Source of the DNA: a virus
DNA length: 64,000 nt
Direction: 5' to 3' (one strand)
IMG/VR virus record: IMGVR_UViG_3300042147_000020
Coordinates: 62,001 to 126,000 of that record
The position numbers and the translations under genes are program-made. Shown here piece by piece: positions 34,010 through 42,529 of the stretch; position 1 is the first letter of the stretch; each line of letters opens with the position of its first letter. Under the pieces are notes generated by a model. That model had not been told where the DNA came from, did no database searches, and saw only the letters and a list, made by a program, of their open reading frames with translations.

Positions 34010-34324
34010 GACAACAACTCCCTATTAAATTAACCGCTACCCCGACCTACGGACTGCAATACAACAAGTGTGTCCCAAAAGGAAAAGAAAGAAAACCTTT
34101 GGGGGATGTGGTATGCAAGCACATCGTAGAGCACACTGTTGCCGGGTCACGCTCGACTAAACCGTAGTTTCACTGATACCCGTCGAACCAGTGTATCCCT
34201 GACCAGGGAAACCCCCCTAGAGCCGTGAAGAACTAGGTCGTGCTGGAGTCACTACTATCAGTCGATAACGCGTTAGTCTCTCAATAGATGCGCGGAGTAT
34301 GTAAAATAATACGTAATCTCAGGC
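34010..34324 (-). other. non-coding stretch
   Basis: About 315 bases upstream of the small membrane protein. Contains a CCCAAAAGG/CCTTTGGG hairpin and several short complementary segments. No ORF, tRNA or promoter motif that I can support; may be a 5' leader RNA. Confidence 0.35.
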
Positions 34325-34352
34325 AAAAAAAAAAGGGTTCTCGAAAGAACCC
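34325..34352 (-). terminator. intrinsic terminator
   Basis: GGGTTCTTTCGAGAACCC hairpin followed by ten T on the minus strand, after the 136-aa gene. Confidence 0.92.
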
Positions 34353-34366
34353 CTGAAGGGAGGATG

Positions 34367-34777
34367 TTACGGAATCGCAGGAAAGCCTACAATCTTGAGG
34401 ATCAGGTTACGCTTACGGCGGTACCAACCAGCGGACTTGGCAGGGAAGCCTCTCTCAGTGCTCTGCTTGCGGATCTGAGGGTCGTCTTCGAACAACAGGG
34501 GCACTGGGAAGTATCTCCAGTGTTTCGGTTCGCCAGAGCGCACCAGAGCGTGCAGGGTACGTTTGCTCCACTTACTGGTAGTGATACCAGTGATCAGTTC
34601 TTGACGGATCTCTTCGTGGTCAGCTTCGGTTGGGTACACGGCGAAGATGTTCTTGTAGTGGGCAACAGTCGTCTTGTCTTCATTGGTTGTCTTGTCCATT
34701 ATAAAGAGGACGCCACCAATGTCGTGGAGAGAGATGTTACCATTCTCGTATTTGTGTGTTACGTAATCTGCGGACAT
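34367..34777 (-). CDS. unknown 136-aa early protein
   Basis: Basic C-terminal half (GWYRRKRNLILKIVGF) and a structured N-terminus (YENGNISLHDIGGVLFIMD). A strong early-type promoter 45-75 nt upstream and a strong terminator make it a self-contained early unit. No family recognised; a host-directed factor is plausible. Confidence 0.65.
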   Translation of the reverse strand: MSADYVTHKYENGNISLHDIGGVLFIMDKTTNEDKTTVAHYKNIFAVYPTEADHEEIRQELITGITTSKWSKRTLHALVRSGEPKHWRYFPVPLLFEDDPQIRKQSTERGFPAKSAGWYRRKRNLILKIVGFPAIP

Positions 34778-34819
34778 GATTCGGGCCTTCTAAGGTATGG
34801 GGGGATTAAAGGTACTATC

Positions 34820-34855
34820 CTATTCACTTGGGTAATATAGATCTGAAACTTATTT
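34820..34855 (-). promoter_or_regulatory. early-type promoter (TTTCAGATCTATATTAC)
   Basis: Minus-strand GTTTCAGATCTATATTACCC followed by AAGTGAATAGGATAG. Almost identical downstream bases occur in the copy at 43601. Confidence 0.75.
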
Positions 34856-34906
34856 GCTTCAACCCAAATAGAATGTAGGTACAAACTTTAATCACGGGGT
34901 GTCCAC

Positions 34907-35524
34907 ATGGGGCGTTTAGAAAATCTGCTCAAGGAAGCGATGTTTACCTTGACGTACAGTGCAGAAGGAATCGCTTTGCTGGATGCTAGCGAAGCCGAAG
35001 TTCCTACCAAGGATATTTATATCCTGTTAACCGACACCAAGACCTTAGTAAGTAAGGTGAGTCGCATGGTGACCGGTGATCCGTACAACCACGTATCGCT
35101 GATGCTGTCCGATGACTTTGACAAGGGTATCTATACCTTCAGTCTCTCGAACGGTTTAAACGGCATCTTTGGTGGCTTCATGGTGGAAGATCGTAAGAAC
35201 CTGAAAGGCTCTCACTACTCCATGTACCGTATGGCCGTCACCAGTAGCGTCTACGACAAGATCCGGGCTAAGGTGAGTGACTATGTTAACGCGGTAGACA
35301 AAACCTCCTACAACCACCTTGGGTTGTTCAATGCGATCTTCAAGAAAGGCATCTTCAAGTCTGAGGATGGCCAAGCTGCGATCTGTTCTGAATTCGTAGT
35401 GGAAGTGCTTAAGTTCGCTGGCGTAGAACTCTTCGCCAAAAGATTAGCGAGCACTGTAAGACCTTACGAGATGGTTAAATCCAAGTTGCTGAAGTTCTAC
35501 AAGCGTGGCGTCATAAAAGGTTAA
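34907..35524 (+). CDS. permuted NlpC/P60-like (YiiX-type) amidase or hydrolase
   Basis: 205 aa. The permuted papain-like arrangement is visible: an early catalytic His in GDPYNHVSLML (His62) and a late nucleophile Cys in AAICSEFVVEVL (Cys160), with IYILLTDTKTLVSKVSRMVTG before the His. Members cleave amide or thioester bonds of peptidoglycan or lipids. Plus-strand single gene with its own terminator. A role in entry, lysis or head structure is possible; the substrate is unknown. Confidence 0.7.
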   Translation: MGRLENLLKEAMFTLTYSAEGIALLDASEAEVPTKDIYILLTDTKTLVSKVSRMVTGDPYNHVSLMLSDDFDKGIYTFSLSNGLNGIFGGFMVEDRKNLKGSHYSMYRMAVTSSVYDKIRAKVSDYVNAVDKTSYNHLGLFNAIFKKGIFKSEDGQAAICSEFVVEVLKFAGVELFAKRLASTVRPYEMVKSKLLKFYKRGVIKG

Positions 35525-35531
35525 ACCCTCC

Positions 35532-35560
35532 GGCTCACTTCGGTGGGTCGGTTTATGACG
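35532..35560 (+). terminator. hairpin with GGTTTATGACGGCATA tail
   Basis: GGCTCAC TTCG GTGGGTC stem right after the stop codon, followed by GGTTTATG. Confidence 0.7.
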
Positions 35561-36135
35561 GCATAGAAGGGATGCTCGAGGGCCACTTAGGAAAGTCCAT
35601 AGATACACCCTCACGATCGGAGGAGTATCGTCACAATCCTGAAGAGTCCCTGCGGCTTCCATGATCTTCTATGTTTCTTACTGTTAAGTAGAACTGGCTT
35701 GTCGTACCCGTGATCGTCTTCCCTCCAACGCGTTAGGAGAGTACTGGCTCATTCGAGCACTACCTTAGATCCACACTGTTTTTGTGCTTACACCGTCGTG
35801 CTACTCCGGCCCCAAACTGAGGCTCTATCACATTGAAATGCTCGTGAACCTCTAAGCGCTATAAGGTGGCCAAGAGGTATGCTTACCCGGCCCTTTGCCG
35901 AGTGCATTACCACCGAACCACTTAAAGGTGATCTTAGAAAGGCGCAAGGCGTTTGATTGTGGTTTGCCGGAATCTCTCCCTATGTCGGGTATCAAACTGA
36001 ACACGAGCGTGTGCATCAGTCTGAAAAGAGCGAACTCTCTAACCCAACTAGAAATCCCCAACCAAAGCCAGTTCTTCAACTCTTCTGTCACGGTGTGCGC
36101 GTAAACCGTTGGCTTCAGGCTCAAGATTATACTTT
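35561..36135. other. non-coding or uncertain stretch
   Basis: About 575 bases between the NlpC-like gene and the 112-aa gene. A minus-strand open frame at 35852-36160 (about 100 aa, hydrophobic N-terminal half) has no good RBS and an atypical composition, so I do not call it. No tRNA seen; short inverted repeats occur but none is striking. Confidence 0.4.
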
Positions 36136-36474
36136 TCAGAAGTCCTCTATGCCAGACCACGTACCACGAACGTGCGGCTGTCGGTACTCCTCCAAGTTAC
36201 TACGCAGTAACTCAGGCCTGTGGTGCGCATGCCATCGCCGTTCTACTTCTACCACCGGGTCGTAGTCTAAGACCATCCCGGCTGTGAGTGAAGGCACAAT
36301 GGCACCGCAATCCAAGTGATTGAAAATTCCAGGGTCAACGCCAATGAAGATCCGTTGACGTGATTCAGCCTGGTATTCATCTTCCGTAACCACGTCAATG
36401 CCGTGGTCCACTAGAAGTCTCACTAAACCTAGTGCGCAACCGCCGAGGATCAAGATCTTTCGGCTGCTACTCAA
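36136..36474 (-). CDS. unknown 112-aa protein (TTG start)
   Basis: Starts at TTG with AAGGA 6 nt upstream. Alpha/beta N-terminus (KILILGGCALGLVRLLVDHGIDVVTEDEY) resembling a Rossmann-like strand-helix-strand, then an Arg/His-rich tail. Twelve nt after the zinc-ribbon gene, so in the PhuZ operon. No family recognised. Confidence 0.5.
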   Translation of the reverse strand: MSSSRKILILGGCALGLVRLLVDHGIDVVTEDEYQAESRQRIFIGVDPGIFNHLDCGAIVPSLTAGMVLDYDPVVEVERRWHAHHRPELLRSNLEEYRQPHVRGTWSGIEDF

Positions 36475-36486
36475 TAGACATCCTTA

Positions 36487-36678
36487 TCAGCCCAGCCCGA
36501 CACCAGAAGGACGGTTCTCGACCTGATGTTTCGCAGGATCGTAAACTACCTTCTCGTAACAGTTGTGCCAAGGTTTACCCAAACAGCAAGTGCAATGGAA
36601 CGGGGCTGCCACTGGATTGCTCAGGAGTTCAATGACTCCGCACTTGTCGCAAGCGTATTCCAGCAGCGTACCGCTCAT
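36487..36678 (-). CDS. 63-aa zinc-ribbon-like protein
   Basis: Two Cys pairs, CDKCG near residue 10 and CTCCLG near 30, form a probable zinc ribbon. The start overlaps the PhuZ stop (TAATG), so translation is coupled to PhuZ. Probably a DNA- or protein-binding accessory; no specific family. Confidence 0.65.
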   Translation of the reverse strand: MSGTLLEYACDKCGVIELLSNPVAAPFHCTCCLGKPWHNCYEKVVYDPAKHQVENRPSGVGLG

Positions 36679-37640
36679 TACAACACCAGGCCGTCGTCAG
36701 TAGTGGCAGTGTCGCCCACCAGATCGACAGCAGCAGCACGGCCTTCACGACGACGAATGAAGTCGTCCAGAGTCTTCTGGAGTTTCTCGTAAGTAGCATC
36801 GAGATTCTCGGTGGACACTACGAGGTGAACTTCTTTGACGCCTTCGATAGCAGTCGTGAAGTAACCGGTGCACGGATATTCCGGGATCGGCTCTTCGAGA
36901 TGCTTCTGATCACGGTCGCTGTACAACGAAGCGATGGTGATCGGGTCCTTGATGACCTTGACGTCTTCCGGGTTGTAGAAGATGTCCAACATCGCCAGTT
37001 GTGCAGGCACGCTGGTCGAGTGGTTGAAACGCAACCAGTTGGCAACGTCTTTGGTATCCAGCTCGTCGTTCTGACGCGAAGTCAGGTAGCACAGGCTGGA
37101 GATGGCCAGGTTGATTTGACCGTCGACTACCGAACGAGTGCAGTCGCCGCCGTTGTGGCGGTAGTACATGACGATCGGGGTATCGACTTGCTTGGAGATG
37201 GCTGCCAGCGACTTGATGGTGTTCAAGGTGTTCTGTGCAGTGATGGTCGATTCCGAAGAACCAGCCAACAGCACAACTACCGAGTGACCGCGAGCTGCCA
37301 GTTCTTTTGCCAGCAACGGACCGATGACCGAACCCGAACCGCCGGACGCCGAGAAGACCACGATGTTGAAATCTTCGGGGGCTTGCTTCAGCAGGATTTG
37401 CTTGACCGCTGCGGAGATCTGCGCGTGGTTCTCTTTACGCACTTTACCGGAGCCATCAGTTTTGTCGAGGACGTAGATCGAGTCTTCGTTGGTGATACCG
37501 GCCAAGTTGGAACGGCTGGTGTCAATGAAGCTGACCAGAGGGGTCGCGAAGCCAGGAGCTGGCGGACGGTCGATGTAGGCCTTGACGATGTTCGTACCCA
37601 GACCACCACAGCCGTACAGACGCACTTTACCTTGTTCCAT
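36678..37640 (-). CDS. phuZ: PhuZ, phage tubulin/FtsZ-family GTPase
   Basis: 320 aa. N-terminal strand-loop RLYGCGGLGTNIV (GTP-binding T1) and the tubulin signature as SASGGSGSVIG (97-107, for GGGTGSG), then NTIKSL and the central helix, ending in a C-terminal tail (DTATTDDGLVL) of the type that contacts the next subunit. In phiKZ-like phages PhuZ filaments form a bipolar spindle that centres the phage nucleus and carries capsids. High C/G-ending codon use suggests strong expression. RBS AGGAAG. Confidence 0.95.
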   Translation of the reverse strand: MEQGKVRLYGCGGLGTNIVKAYIDRPPAPGFATPLVSFIDTSRSNLAGITNEDSIYVLDKTDGSGKVRKENHAQISAAVKQILLKQAPEDFNIVVFSASGGSGSVIGPLLAKELAARGHSVVVLLAGSSESTITAQNTLNTIKSLAAISKQVDTPIVMYYRHNGGDCTRSVVDGQINLAISSLCYLTSRQNDELDTKDVANWLRFNHSTSVPAQLAMLDIFYNPEDVKVIKDPITIASLYSDRDQKHLEEPIPEYPCTGYFTTAIEGVKEVHLVVSTENLDATYEKLQKTLDDFIRRREGRAAAVDLVGDTATTDDGLVL

Positions 37641-37798
37641 GTTTTTAACTTCCTAGCTAATTCGATTAAGACGGGAGATATAGCAAGAGCGCATTACTCT
37701 CAATAGATACATCCCATATATCTTTTTTTACAGACGTACCGCCTATGGTGCGTTATTGAATGACCGCAGGGTCTTCTTTATTAACCCGGAGGTGCTAA

Positions 37799-38614
37799 GT
37801 GAATCCAATTCAGAAAGCAATCTCGGACGTGAAAGCGGCGATCCCTCGGGAGATCCTCGAACGAACGTTCATGAAACCTGATAACGTAGCTCTAGGGCAG
37901 CGTCAGAGTTTCACACCGACCTCCTTGGACTTCCGTATTCGTACGCTGGTCATTGAAGGTAACGTACTCCCCGACTGTAACTTGGTGGGTGGTACCGAAG
38001 TAACAATCCCGTTGGTAGAAGTGTTGCCACAGTGGATCTCTGACTACAACGTGTTGTACCGTATTCCGAAACACCTGACTCAGAACCGCAGCATCATGCG
38101 TCTGATTCACATGACCTTCGGTGACGGTGGTGTGGTCGGTAGTATGAACCTCGCTATCCAAGGTCGCTCTGCGATGATGGACGGGGCTCAAGGTGTACTG
38201 CAAGCTCACTTACCTATTCCGATCGTCTCTACGGCGAACATGGAACTGGTGGGTGAGAACACGGTACTGGTGAAAGACAACATCACGATGCCGGGCAACC
38301 CGTATCTGCGGTGTGTGATTGAGGGCGATACTGAACTCAACCACTTACAGCCAACCTCCTACCGTCACTTCAGCAAACTGGTGATCTTGGCGACTAAACA
38401 ATATATCTTCAACAACATGGCGGTTGCTACTGACCAAGCTGCGTTGTCGGGTGGTATGGCGTTGGGTCGGATTCGTGAAATCATTGACGGTTACTCGGAT
38501 GCTTACGAACAGTACGAGGAATACTTCGAGACTGTCTGGCGTAAAGTGGCTCTGTTCAACGATCCTGAAGCGAACAAGCGTCATCTGAAGTACATCACTG
38601 GGGGTCGCTGGTAA
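37799..38614 (+). CDS. unknown 271-aa protein, probably virion-associated
   Basis: GTG start behind CGGAGG. Alpha/beta protein with beta-rich middle (NLAIQGRSAMMDGAQGV, VLVKDNITMPGNPYLRCV). No recognised domain. It overlaps the next gene (TAATG). In phiKZ-like phages, plus-strand genes in this region belong to the late class. Confidence 0.6.
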   Translation: MNPIQKAISDVKAAIPREILERTFMKPDNVALGQRQSFTPTSLDFRIRTLVIEGNVLPDCNLVGGTEVTIPLVEVLPQWISDYNVLYRIPKHLTQNRSIMRLIHMTFGDGGVVGSMNLAIQGRSAMMDGAQGVLQAHLPIPIVSTANMELVGENTVLVKDNITMPGNPYLRCVIEGDTELNHLQPTSYRHFSKLVILATKQYIFNNMAVATDQAALSGGMALGRIREIIDGYSDAYEQYEEYFETVWRKVALFNDPEANKRHLKYITGGRW

Positions 38615-39366
38615 TGACCTACCAAGAAGGTAAGTACAGTACGTTCACCCACAACGGTAAGGAGTACCCTCTCGACCCGTTTCTGAAGCGTGCTGAGAAG
38701 CTCCACGCTAAGTCAGTTTCTATGGCGAAGCTGGAGTGGAACGTACAAACAGCACAGCCTGATCCGAAACGGGTGGCCACTGCTGACATCAATTACCCAA
38801 TCCTCTACACGATTGACCCTAAGTGGGGATACGTTGTAGTGGATGGCCTGCACCGTTTGACCAAAGCTTACCAAATGGGTAAGCGGTCGATCATGGGTAA
38901 AGAAATACCTCAAGAGTGGTTTGACGAGATAGGTACTGTTTCAATGGAAGACTCAAGCAATCCATCCTACACCGTTGGTCAGGTGACTCGTGAGCGAGCA
39001 TTCGACTGGCTCGCACAAAACCGTCAGCAACGCCCTGAGCCGCTGTTACAAGATTCCTATAGCTCAGGTGGTACTGGGGTGGATCGTGTGTACGCCTTCG
39101 CTTACCAAGGGGACGAGATCGTAGGTTACGCTAGCCTGTTGAATGGTCAGCGCTACCTGATCGACATGTACGTCCCTGAGTCACTGCGGGGTCAGGGTAT
39201 CGGTCGCCAACTGATCGACTCGCTGTTGGTGGATCTGGTGGTAGTTCGTAAAGATCAGGAAGACATCATTGCTTTCCTGAAGGCTACAGGCTTCTCGCTG
39301 GAGAACGACTTTGTTAATACCAAGGTCTATCGGAAGTATCATGGACCTAAAGTCCACGCTTACTGA
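38614..39366 (+). CDS. ParB/sulfiredoxin-like domain fused to a GNAT acetyltransferase
   Basis: 250 aa. The N-terminal half has a ParB-like core (NYPILYTIDPKWGYVVVDGLHRLTKAYQMG, residues about 60-88) with the GxHR motif of the ParB/Srx nuclease or NTPase fold. The C-terminal half is GNAT-like: IVGYASLL then MYVPESLRGQGIGRQLIDSLL, with the RGQGIG acetyl-CoA loop. Coupled to the preceding gene. The combination suggests modification of a protein or nucleic-acid target; substrate unknown. Confidence 0.7.
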   Translation: MTYQEGKYSTFTHNGKEYPLDPFLKRAEKLHAKSVSMAKLEWNVQTAQPDPKRVATADINYPILYTIDPKWGYVVVDGLHRLTKAYQMGKRSIMGKEIPQEWFDEIGTVSMEDSSNPSYTVGQVTRERAFDWLAQNRQQRPEPLLQDSYSSGGTGVDRVYAFAYQGDEIVGYASLLNGQRYLIDMYVPESLRGQGIGRQLIDSLLVDLVVVRKDQEDIIAFLKATGFSLENDFVNTKVYRKYHGPKVHAY

Positions 39367-39406
39367 CGGCATAGAGAGAGGCTCCCCGCCTCTCTCTTTT
39401 ATGCGC
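39366..39406. terminator. bidirectional terminator with TTTTATGC tail
   Basis: GAGAGAGG/CCTCTCTC hairpin with GGCATA before and TTTTATGC after, between convergent genes. Confidence 0.85.
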
Positions 39407-39407
39407 T

Positions 39408-39761
39408 TTACGGATGACGGCGACTACGGAACCAGAACGGATCGTGTCCGGCGTACGGTTCGTGACCAGCAGTAGCGAACTCAAAGAAGCCCACACTGGT
39501 CTGCACTTTGATCGCAGCAGGGTCACGAGCATCAATCGACCATTCCACTTTACTGGTAGTGTTCTCGTAAGAGGCTCCTAGAGAGGCGTGGTGTTTACGA
39601 CCATATTCCATGATAGCGCCAGTGGCTTTGAGCTTCACAGGGTCTAACAGGCTGACTGTGTCCAGGTTACGAGTAGGACAACGGCCAATGCGACCAGTCA
39701 GGACAACAATCAATGCTTCGAATTGTTTCTGCTGATACGGTTGGGTGGGGGTTGGAGTCAT
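39408..39761 (-). CDS. unknown 117-aa protein
   Basis: Beta-rich C-terminal half (SVGFFEFATAGHEPYAGHDPFWF) and a Pro/Gln N-terminus. RBS AAGAAGCCC. No family recognised. It lies next to the AT-rich non-coding interval at 39.8-40.1 kb. Confidence 0.6.
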   Translation of the reverse strand: MTPTPTQPYQQKQFEALIVVLTGRIGRCPTRNLDTVSLLDPVKLKATGAIMEYGRKHHASLGASYENTTSKVEWSIDARDPAAIKVQTSVGFFEFATAGHEPYAGHDPFWFRSRRHP

Positions 39762-40149
39762 TCTAGGGCTTCTTAGCTAGTGGATGGATAGTGGCCTTTC
39801 ATAATCATGAAGCACTATCTGTATTTATTTAACGAAAATTCGGAATTTTTTATTTTTGTTAGTTCTAAAGCTCCTAGTGTAGACATTGACACGCAGTCTG
39901 GTCGTACTCGCGTACTAGCCTGCTGTAGTCTACTGGTGTAGCGTAAACTCCCTGCGGGAGAAAAAGGCTAGCATAGACTATGGAGTAGGCTATGCTAACG
40001 CAGCCACTCAATAAACAATATTGTTAAAGCTTCGCTTTGTGTTTATTGCCATCCCCCAAACCCCCTTCCACTACTGAAAAAACTTGTTACTACAAAAGAT
40101 ATAACAACCGAACTATTCTTTTACACAAGCAGGGGCTAAACCCCTGCGT
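39762..40149. other. AT-rich non-coding interval with strong inverted repeats
   Basis: About 390 bases without a gene. A 9-bp exact stem CAATAAACA (40009)/TGTTTATTG (40040), an 8-bp stem TAGCATAG (39969)/CTATGCTA (39990), a CTCC-CTGC-GGGAG hairpin and A/T-rich flanks (AATTTTTTATTTTTG). This composition suits a replication origin, regulatory RNA or attachment-type site; nothing decides between them. Confidence 0.45.
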
Positions 40150-40554
40150 TTACGTGTAGAAGTAATCAGTGGTGTCAACATCGAGGAATGTCACAGTCAC
40201 TTGGAACAACAACGACTTGAAGTCCTGAGGTGAGACTTGAAACAACTCCCCGTCTACCACAACGTAGTAGCTATCGTAGAACAACCGACGGAGCTGAGTA
40301 CAGATCTCTGAACGAGCGAGGAACACATTGGGACGAACCTTAATGTCATCCTTCATGCTTACACGTTTCAGGTAATCGTAGATATATAGGTGGATATTCT
40401 TACGACCTACCGCTTGGTCAACCCCCACCTCACGCAAAGCTGCAAATCCATCCACCGTACCCTCTAGGAAGCTCTCTAACGAACGTTCAGTCCGATTGAG
40501 TACAAGGCCTAAGGATTCAGCAAGAACCTCTCCAGTGTCTCTACAATCACTCAT
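40150..40554 (-). CDS. unknown 134-aa protein
   Basis: Helical N-terminus, with a YYVVVDGELFQVSPQDFKSLLFQVTVTFLDVDT C-terminal beta-like segment. Followed by a GCAGGGG/CCCCTGC hairpin overlapping the stop region. No family recognised; size and style resemble the small early proteins at 23-26 kb. Confidence 0.55.
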   Translation of the reverse strand: MSDCRDTGEVLAESLGLVLNRTERSLESFLEGTVDGFAALREVGVDQAVGRKNIHLYIYDYLKRVSMKDDIKVRPNVFLARSEICTQLRRLFYDSYYVVVDGELFQVSPQDFKSLLFQVTVTFLDVDTTDYFYT

Positions 40555-40604
40555 CTAAAGCCCCCAGCATAATGAGGCCACCGGGATGGCAGCCTCAGAA
40601 TGAT

Positions 40605-41099
40605 TTAGATAGCACACGCAATGTAGAGCGCAGCGTCTTCCATACTTGCCACTACCACAGCACCGGAGTCGGTAAGCTGAGTATGTAAGCGAGAGTGATC
40701 AGGCCGTCCAACAGGCAACACCACCAAGGTGTCCTCAGGGTTAGCCATGGCCGCCGACGCCAGTTCTTCGTAAGCAGAGAAACCCGTCTGCTCTTCTGGC
40801 AACACAAACACCTTGGTAGCCGCACTGAGCTGACTCAGGACATCGGCAACAGCCGCCTCCTGTAGCTGTACGGTTTCCAGGGAAGGTTGAGCACCAGCGC
40901 TAACGTTCCAGACTTTAACTTCCTTGTGGCACTCCATGAGTACCGTTTCCCATTCACCGGACTGCACGCCACCGTAAATGATTACGTTGCGTTCGTTCTT
41001 GATCCCGTCAACGTCTGCCAACTCGTCATTAGGAGCGGCAACGTGATCTGGACTTTCATCAGCTTCGTCAGAAGCATCGAAGTAATCACTGAGAGACAT
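40605..41099 (-). CDS. nucleoside 2-deoxyribosyltransferase-like protein
   Basis: 164 aa from the ATG behind AAGGAGTCTAAG. After an acidic N-terminal tail come NVIIYGGVQSGEWE, KVWNVSAG, KVFVLPEEQTGFSAYEEL, TLVVLPVGRPDHSRL and VVVASMEDAALYIACA, the layout of the NDT-like/SLOG-related fold with a Glu in the expected catalytic region. Members handle deoxyribosyl or nucleotide-derived ligands. Could act in nucleotide metabolism or signal-molecule degradation; substrate unknown. Confidence 0.5.
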   Translation of the reverse strand: MSLSDYFDASDEADESPDHVAAPNDELADVDGIKNERNVIIYGGVQSGEWETVLMECHKEVKVWNVSAGAQPSLETVQLQEAAVADVLSQLSAATKVFVLPEEQTGFSAYEELASAAMANPEDTLVVLPVGRPDHSRLHTQLTDSGAVVVASMEDAALYIACAI

Positions 41100-41142
41100 C
41101 TTAGACTCCTTAAGTACAGTTGGTCTCATAACCTATATCGGA

Positions 41143-41183
41143 ACAAAAAAAAGAAAGGGAGTGCAAACCCCCTTTTCTCTTTA
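41143..41183 (-). terminator. intrinsic terminator
   Basis: AGAAAAGGGGG/CCCTTTCT-type hairpin followed on the minus strand by a long T-run, after the 196-aa gene. Confidence 0.8.
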
Positions 41184-41191
41184 GAACCACC

Positions 41192-41782
41192 TTACACCTT
41201 CTGGCGTAAGGCAGCTTTACCACGCACCACCTGAATGAACCCGCCATCGAGGGTCACAGACATGTGGGCTTCTTCGCAACGTTTGACGTTCTCAGTATTG
41301 AGTGTACCGCCTTGGTTGATCAGGCAACGGTGAATGCGTTCGCCCAGCAGCTTCAGCTCTTTGAGCGTAGGCTGTGCTTCTTTCGGGTACCCTTCTAACA
41401 AGTACACGTGTTCATAGAAGATACCGAAGTGACGAATCAAATCGCCAACAGGGTCTTCCACAATCGACTTTGGATCTGGCATGGTCGGGGTTCCTACATG
41501 TGCCCAGCGGTCCTTGAGTTCTTGTACGGCGAGCTTGGTGTTCTCTGGCCCCATCATCTCAGCCAGCGCTCGAGACATTCCATTCATGACACTTTCTTGA
41601 GTGAAGGTCACGTCCGGGTTGTCTTCGACGTATTGCTCAAAGAACGTCTTGGGTCGTTTGTAGCTATCTGTCAGTAGCGGTTCTTCGCCAGTGTAGTTGG
41701 GTGCAGCCATGAATGGGGTATCCATGATGCTGCTGAAGTCGCATTGGATTTCGTCTTCTGAGACGTGTGGCTGATTATTCAT
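41192..41782 (-). CDS. unknown 196-aa protein
   Basis: Helical protein with an acidic N-terminus and charged end (VVRGKAALRQKV). No recognised domain. Flanked on both sides by terminators, so independently transcribed. Function unknown. Confidence 0.6.
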   Translation of the reverse strand: MNNQPHVSEDEIQCDFSSIMDTPFMAAPNYTGEEPLLTDSYKRPKTFFEQYVEDNPDVTFTQESVMNGMSRALAEMMGPENTKLAVQELKDRWAHVGTPTMPDPKSIVEDPVGDLIRHFGIFYEHVYLLEGYPKEAQPTLKELKLLGERIHRCLINQGGTLNTENVKRCEEAHMSVTLDGGFIQVVRGKAALRQKV

Positions 41783-41800
41783 GCGGTAGTGCTCCAGTAA

Positions 41801-41842
41801 AAAAAGAAAACCACGAGAGCCCCGAAGGACTCCCGTAGCTAT
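41801..41842 (-). terminator. intrinsic terminator
   Basis: ACGGGAGTCC TTCG GGGCTCTCGT hairpin followed by TTTTCTTTTTTT on the minus strand. Confidence 0.85.
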
Positions 41843-41855
41843 AAGAATCGACCAG

Positions 41856-42461
41856 TTAGATGGAGGACTCTTGGTTGTTGGCCAACTCGTTCATGGCACG
41901 AGCCACAATGTCATCGGCAGTTTCCACAGTCGCATCCGCCGCAGGCAGTGGCGAAGCGATCTGGTAGAGCGCTTGACGCAGTTCATCGGTCAGTTCCGCA
42001 CCCAGCGTACCGGGTACGTTGGTACCGTGCATCACGTTCAACAGGTCTTTGTCCACCGGGTCGATTTTGGTGTGACCGGTGAGTTCATCAACCTGTTCCC
42101 AGACGCGAGCCGTGAAGCCCGCCTCTTTCAGCTCGTGTTGCTCACACAACCCTGCGATCTTGGCGATCTCATGGTCGACCACGGCCAGAGCCGCTGGGTC
42201 GTTGTTATGATCGGCCTTTTTGTGGGCGTCGTGTAGAACCACGATTTCTTTAACGATCCGATCTTTCGGCCAGTTCTTCAACATGGTTTCCAAGACCGGA
42301 CCTGGTTGACTGCGTGGTACCACAGCCTCACGACGGACAGCTACAGGAACTGTCGAAGGCCGAGATTTAGGAGCGTTGTTTTGTGCGAAGATCGCCGAGA
42401 TGATTGCGTTGTTTTGGGCACGCATATTGGCGATGAGGTTGCTGCTACGTACTACTTGCAT
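41856..42461 (-). CDS. unknown 201-aa protein
   Basis: Ala/Asn/Pro-rich, apparently disordered N-terminal third (RAQNNAIISAIFAQNNAP, RPSTVPVAVRREAVVP), then a helical body. RBS AAGGAGAGTC. No family recognised. Transcribed as its own unit between terminators. Confidence 0.6.
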   Translation of the reverse strand: MQVVRSSNLIANMRAQNNAIISAIFAQNNAPKSRPSTVPVAVRREAVVPRSQPGPVLETMLKNWPKDRIVKEIVVLHDAHKKADHNNDPAALAVVDHEIAKIAGLCEQHELKEAGFTARVWEQVDELTGHTKIDPVDKDLLNVMHGTNVPGTLGAELTDELRQALYQIASPLPAADATVETADDIVARAMNELANNQESSI

Positions 42462-42489
42462 GGTGACTCTCCTTAGAGCAAAAGGTTAA

Positions 42490-42520
42490 GTAGAGCCAAC
42501 ACTATTGTCGGCCCTACCAG
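42490..42520 (-). terminator. hairpin after the duplicated-domain gene
   Basis: GTAGGGCCGACA/TGTTGGCTCTAC stem with an ATAG loop; no T-run. Confidence 0.5.
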
Positions 42521-42529
42521 TACAGGGTG

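Noticed and set aside
35852-36160. A 100-codon hydrophobic minus-strand ORF
   Set aside because: No convincing RBS, odd composition, overlaps the 112-aa gene. Left as uncertain non-coding.
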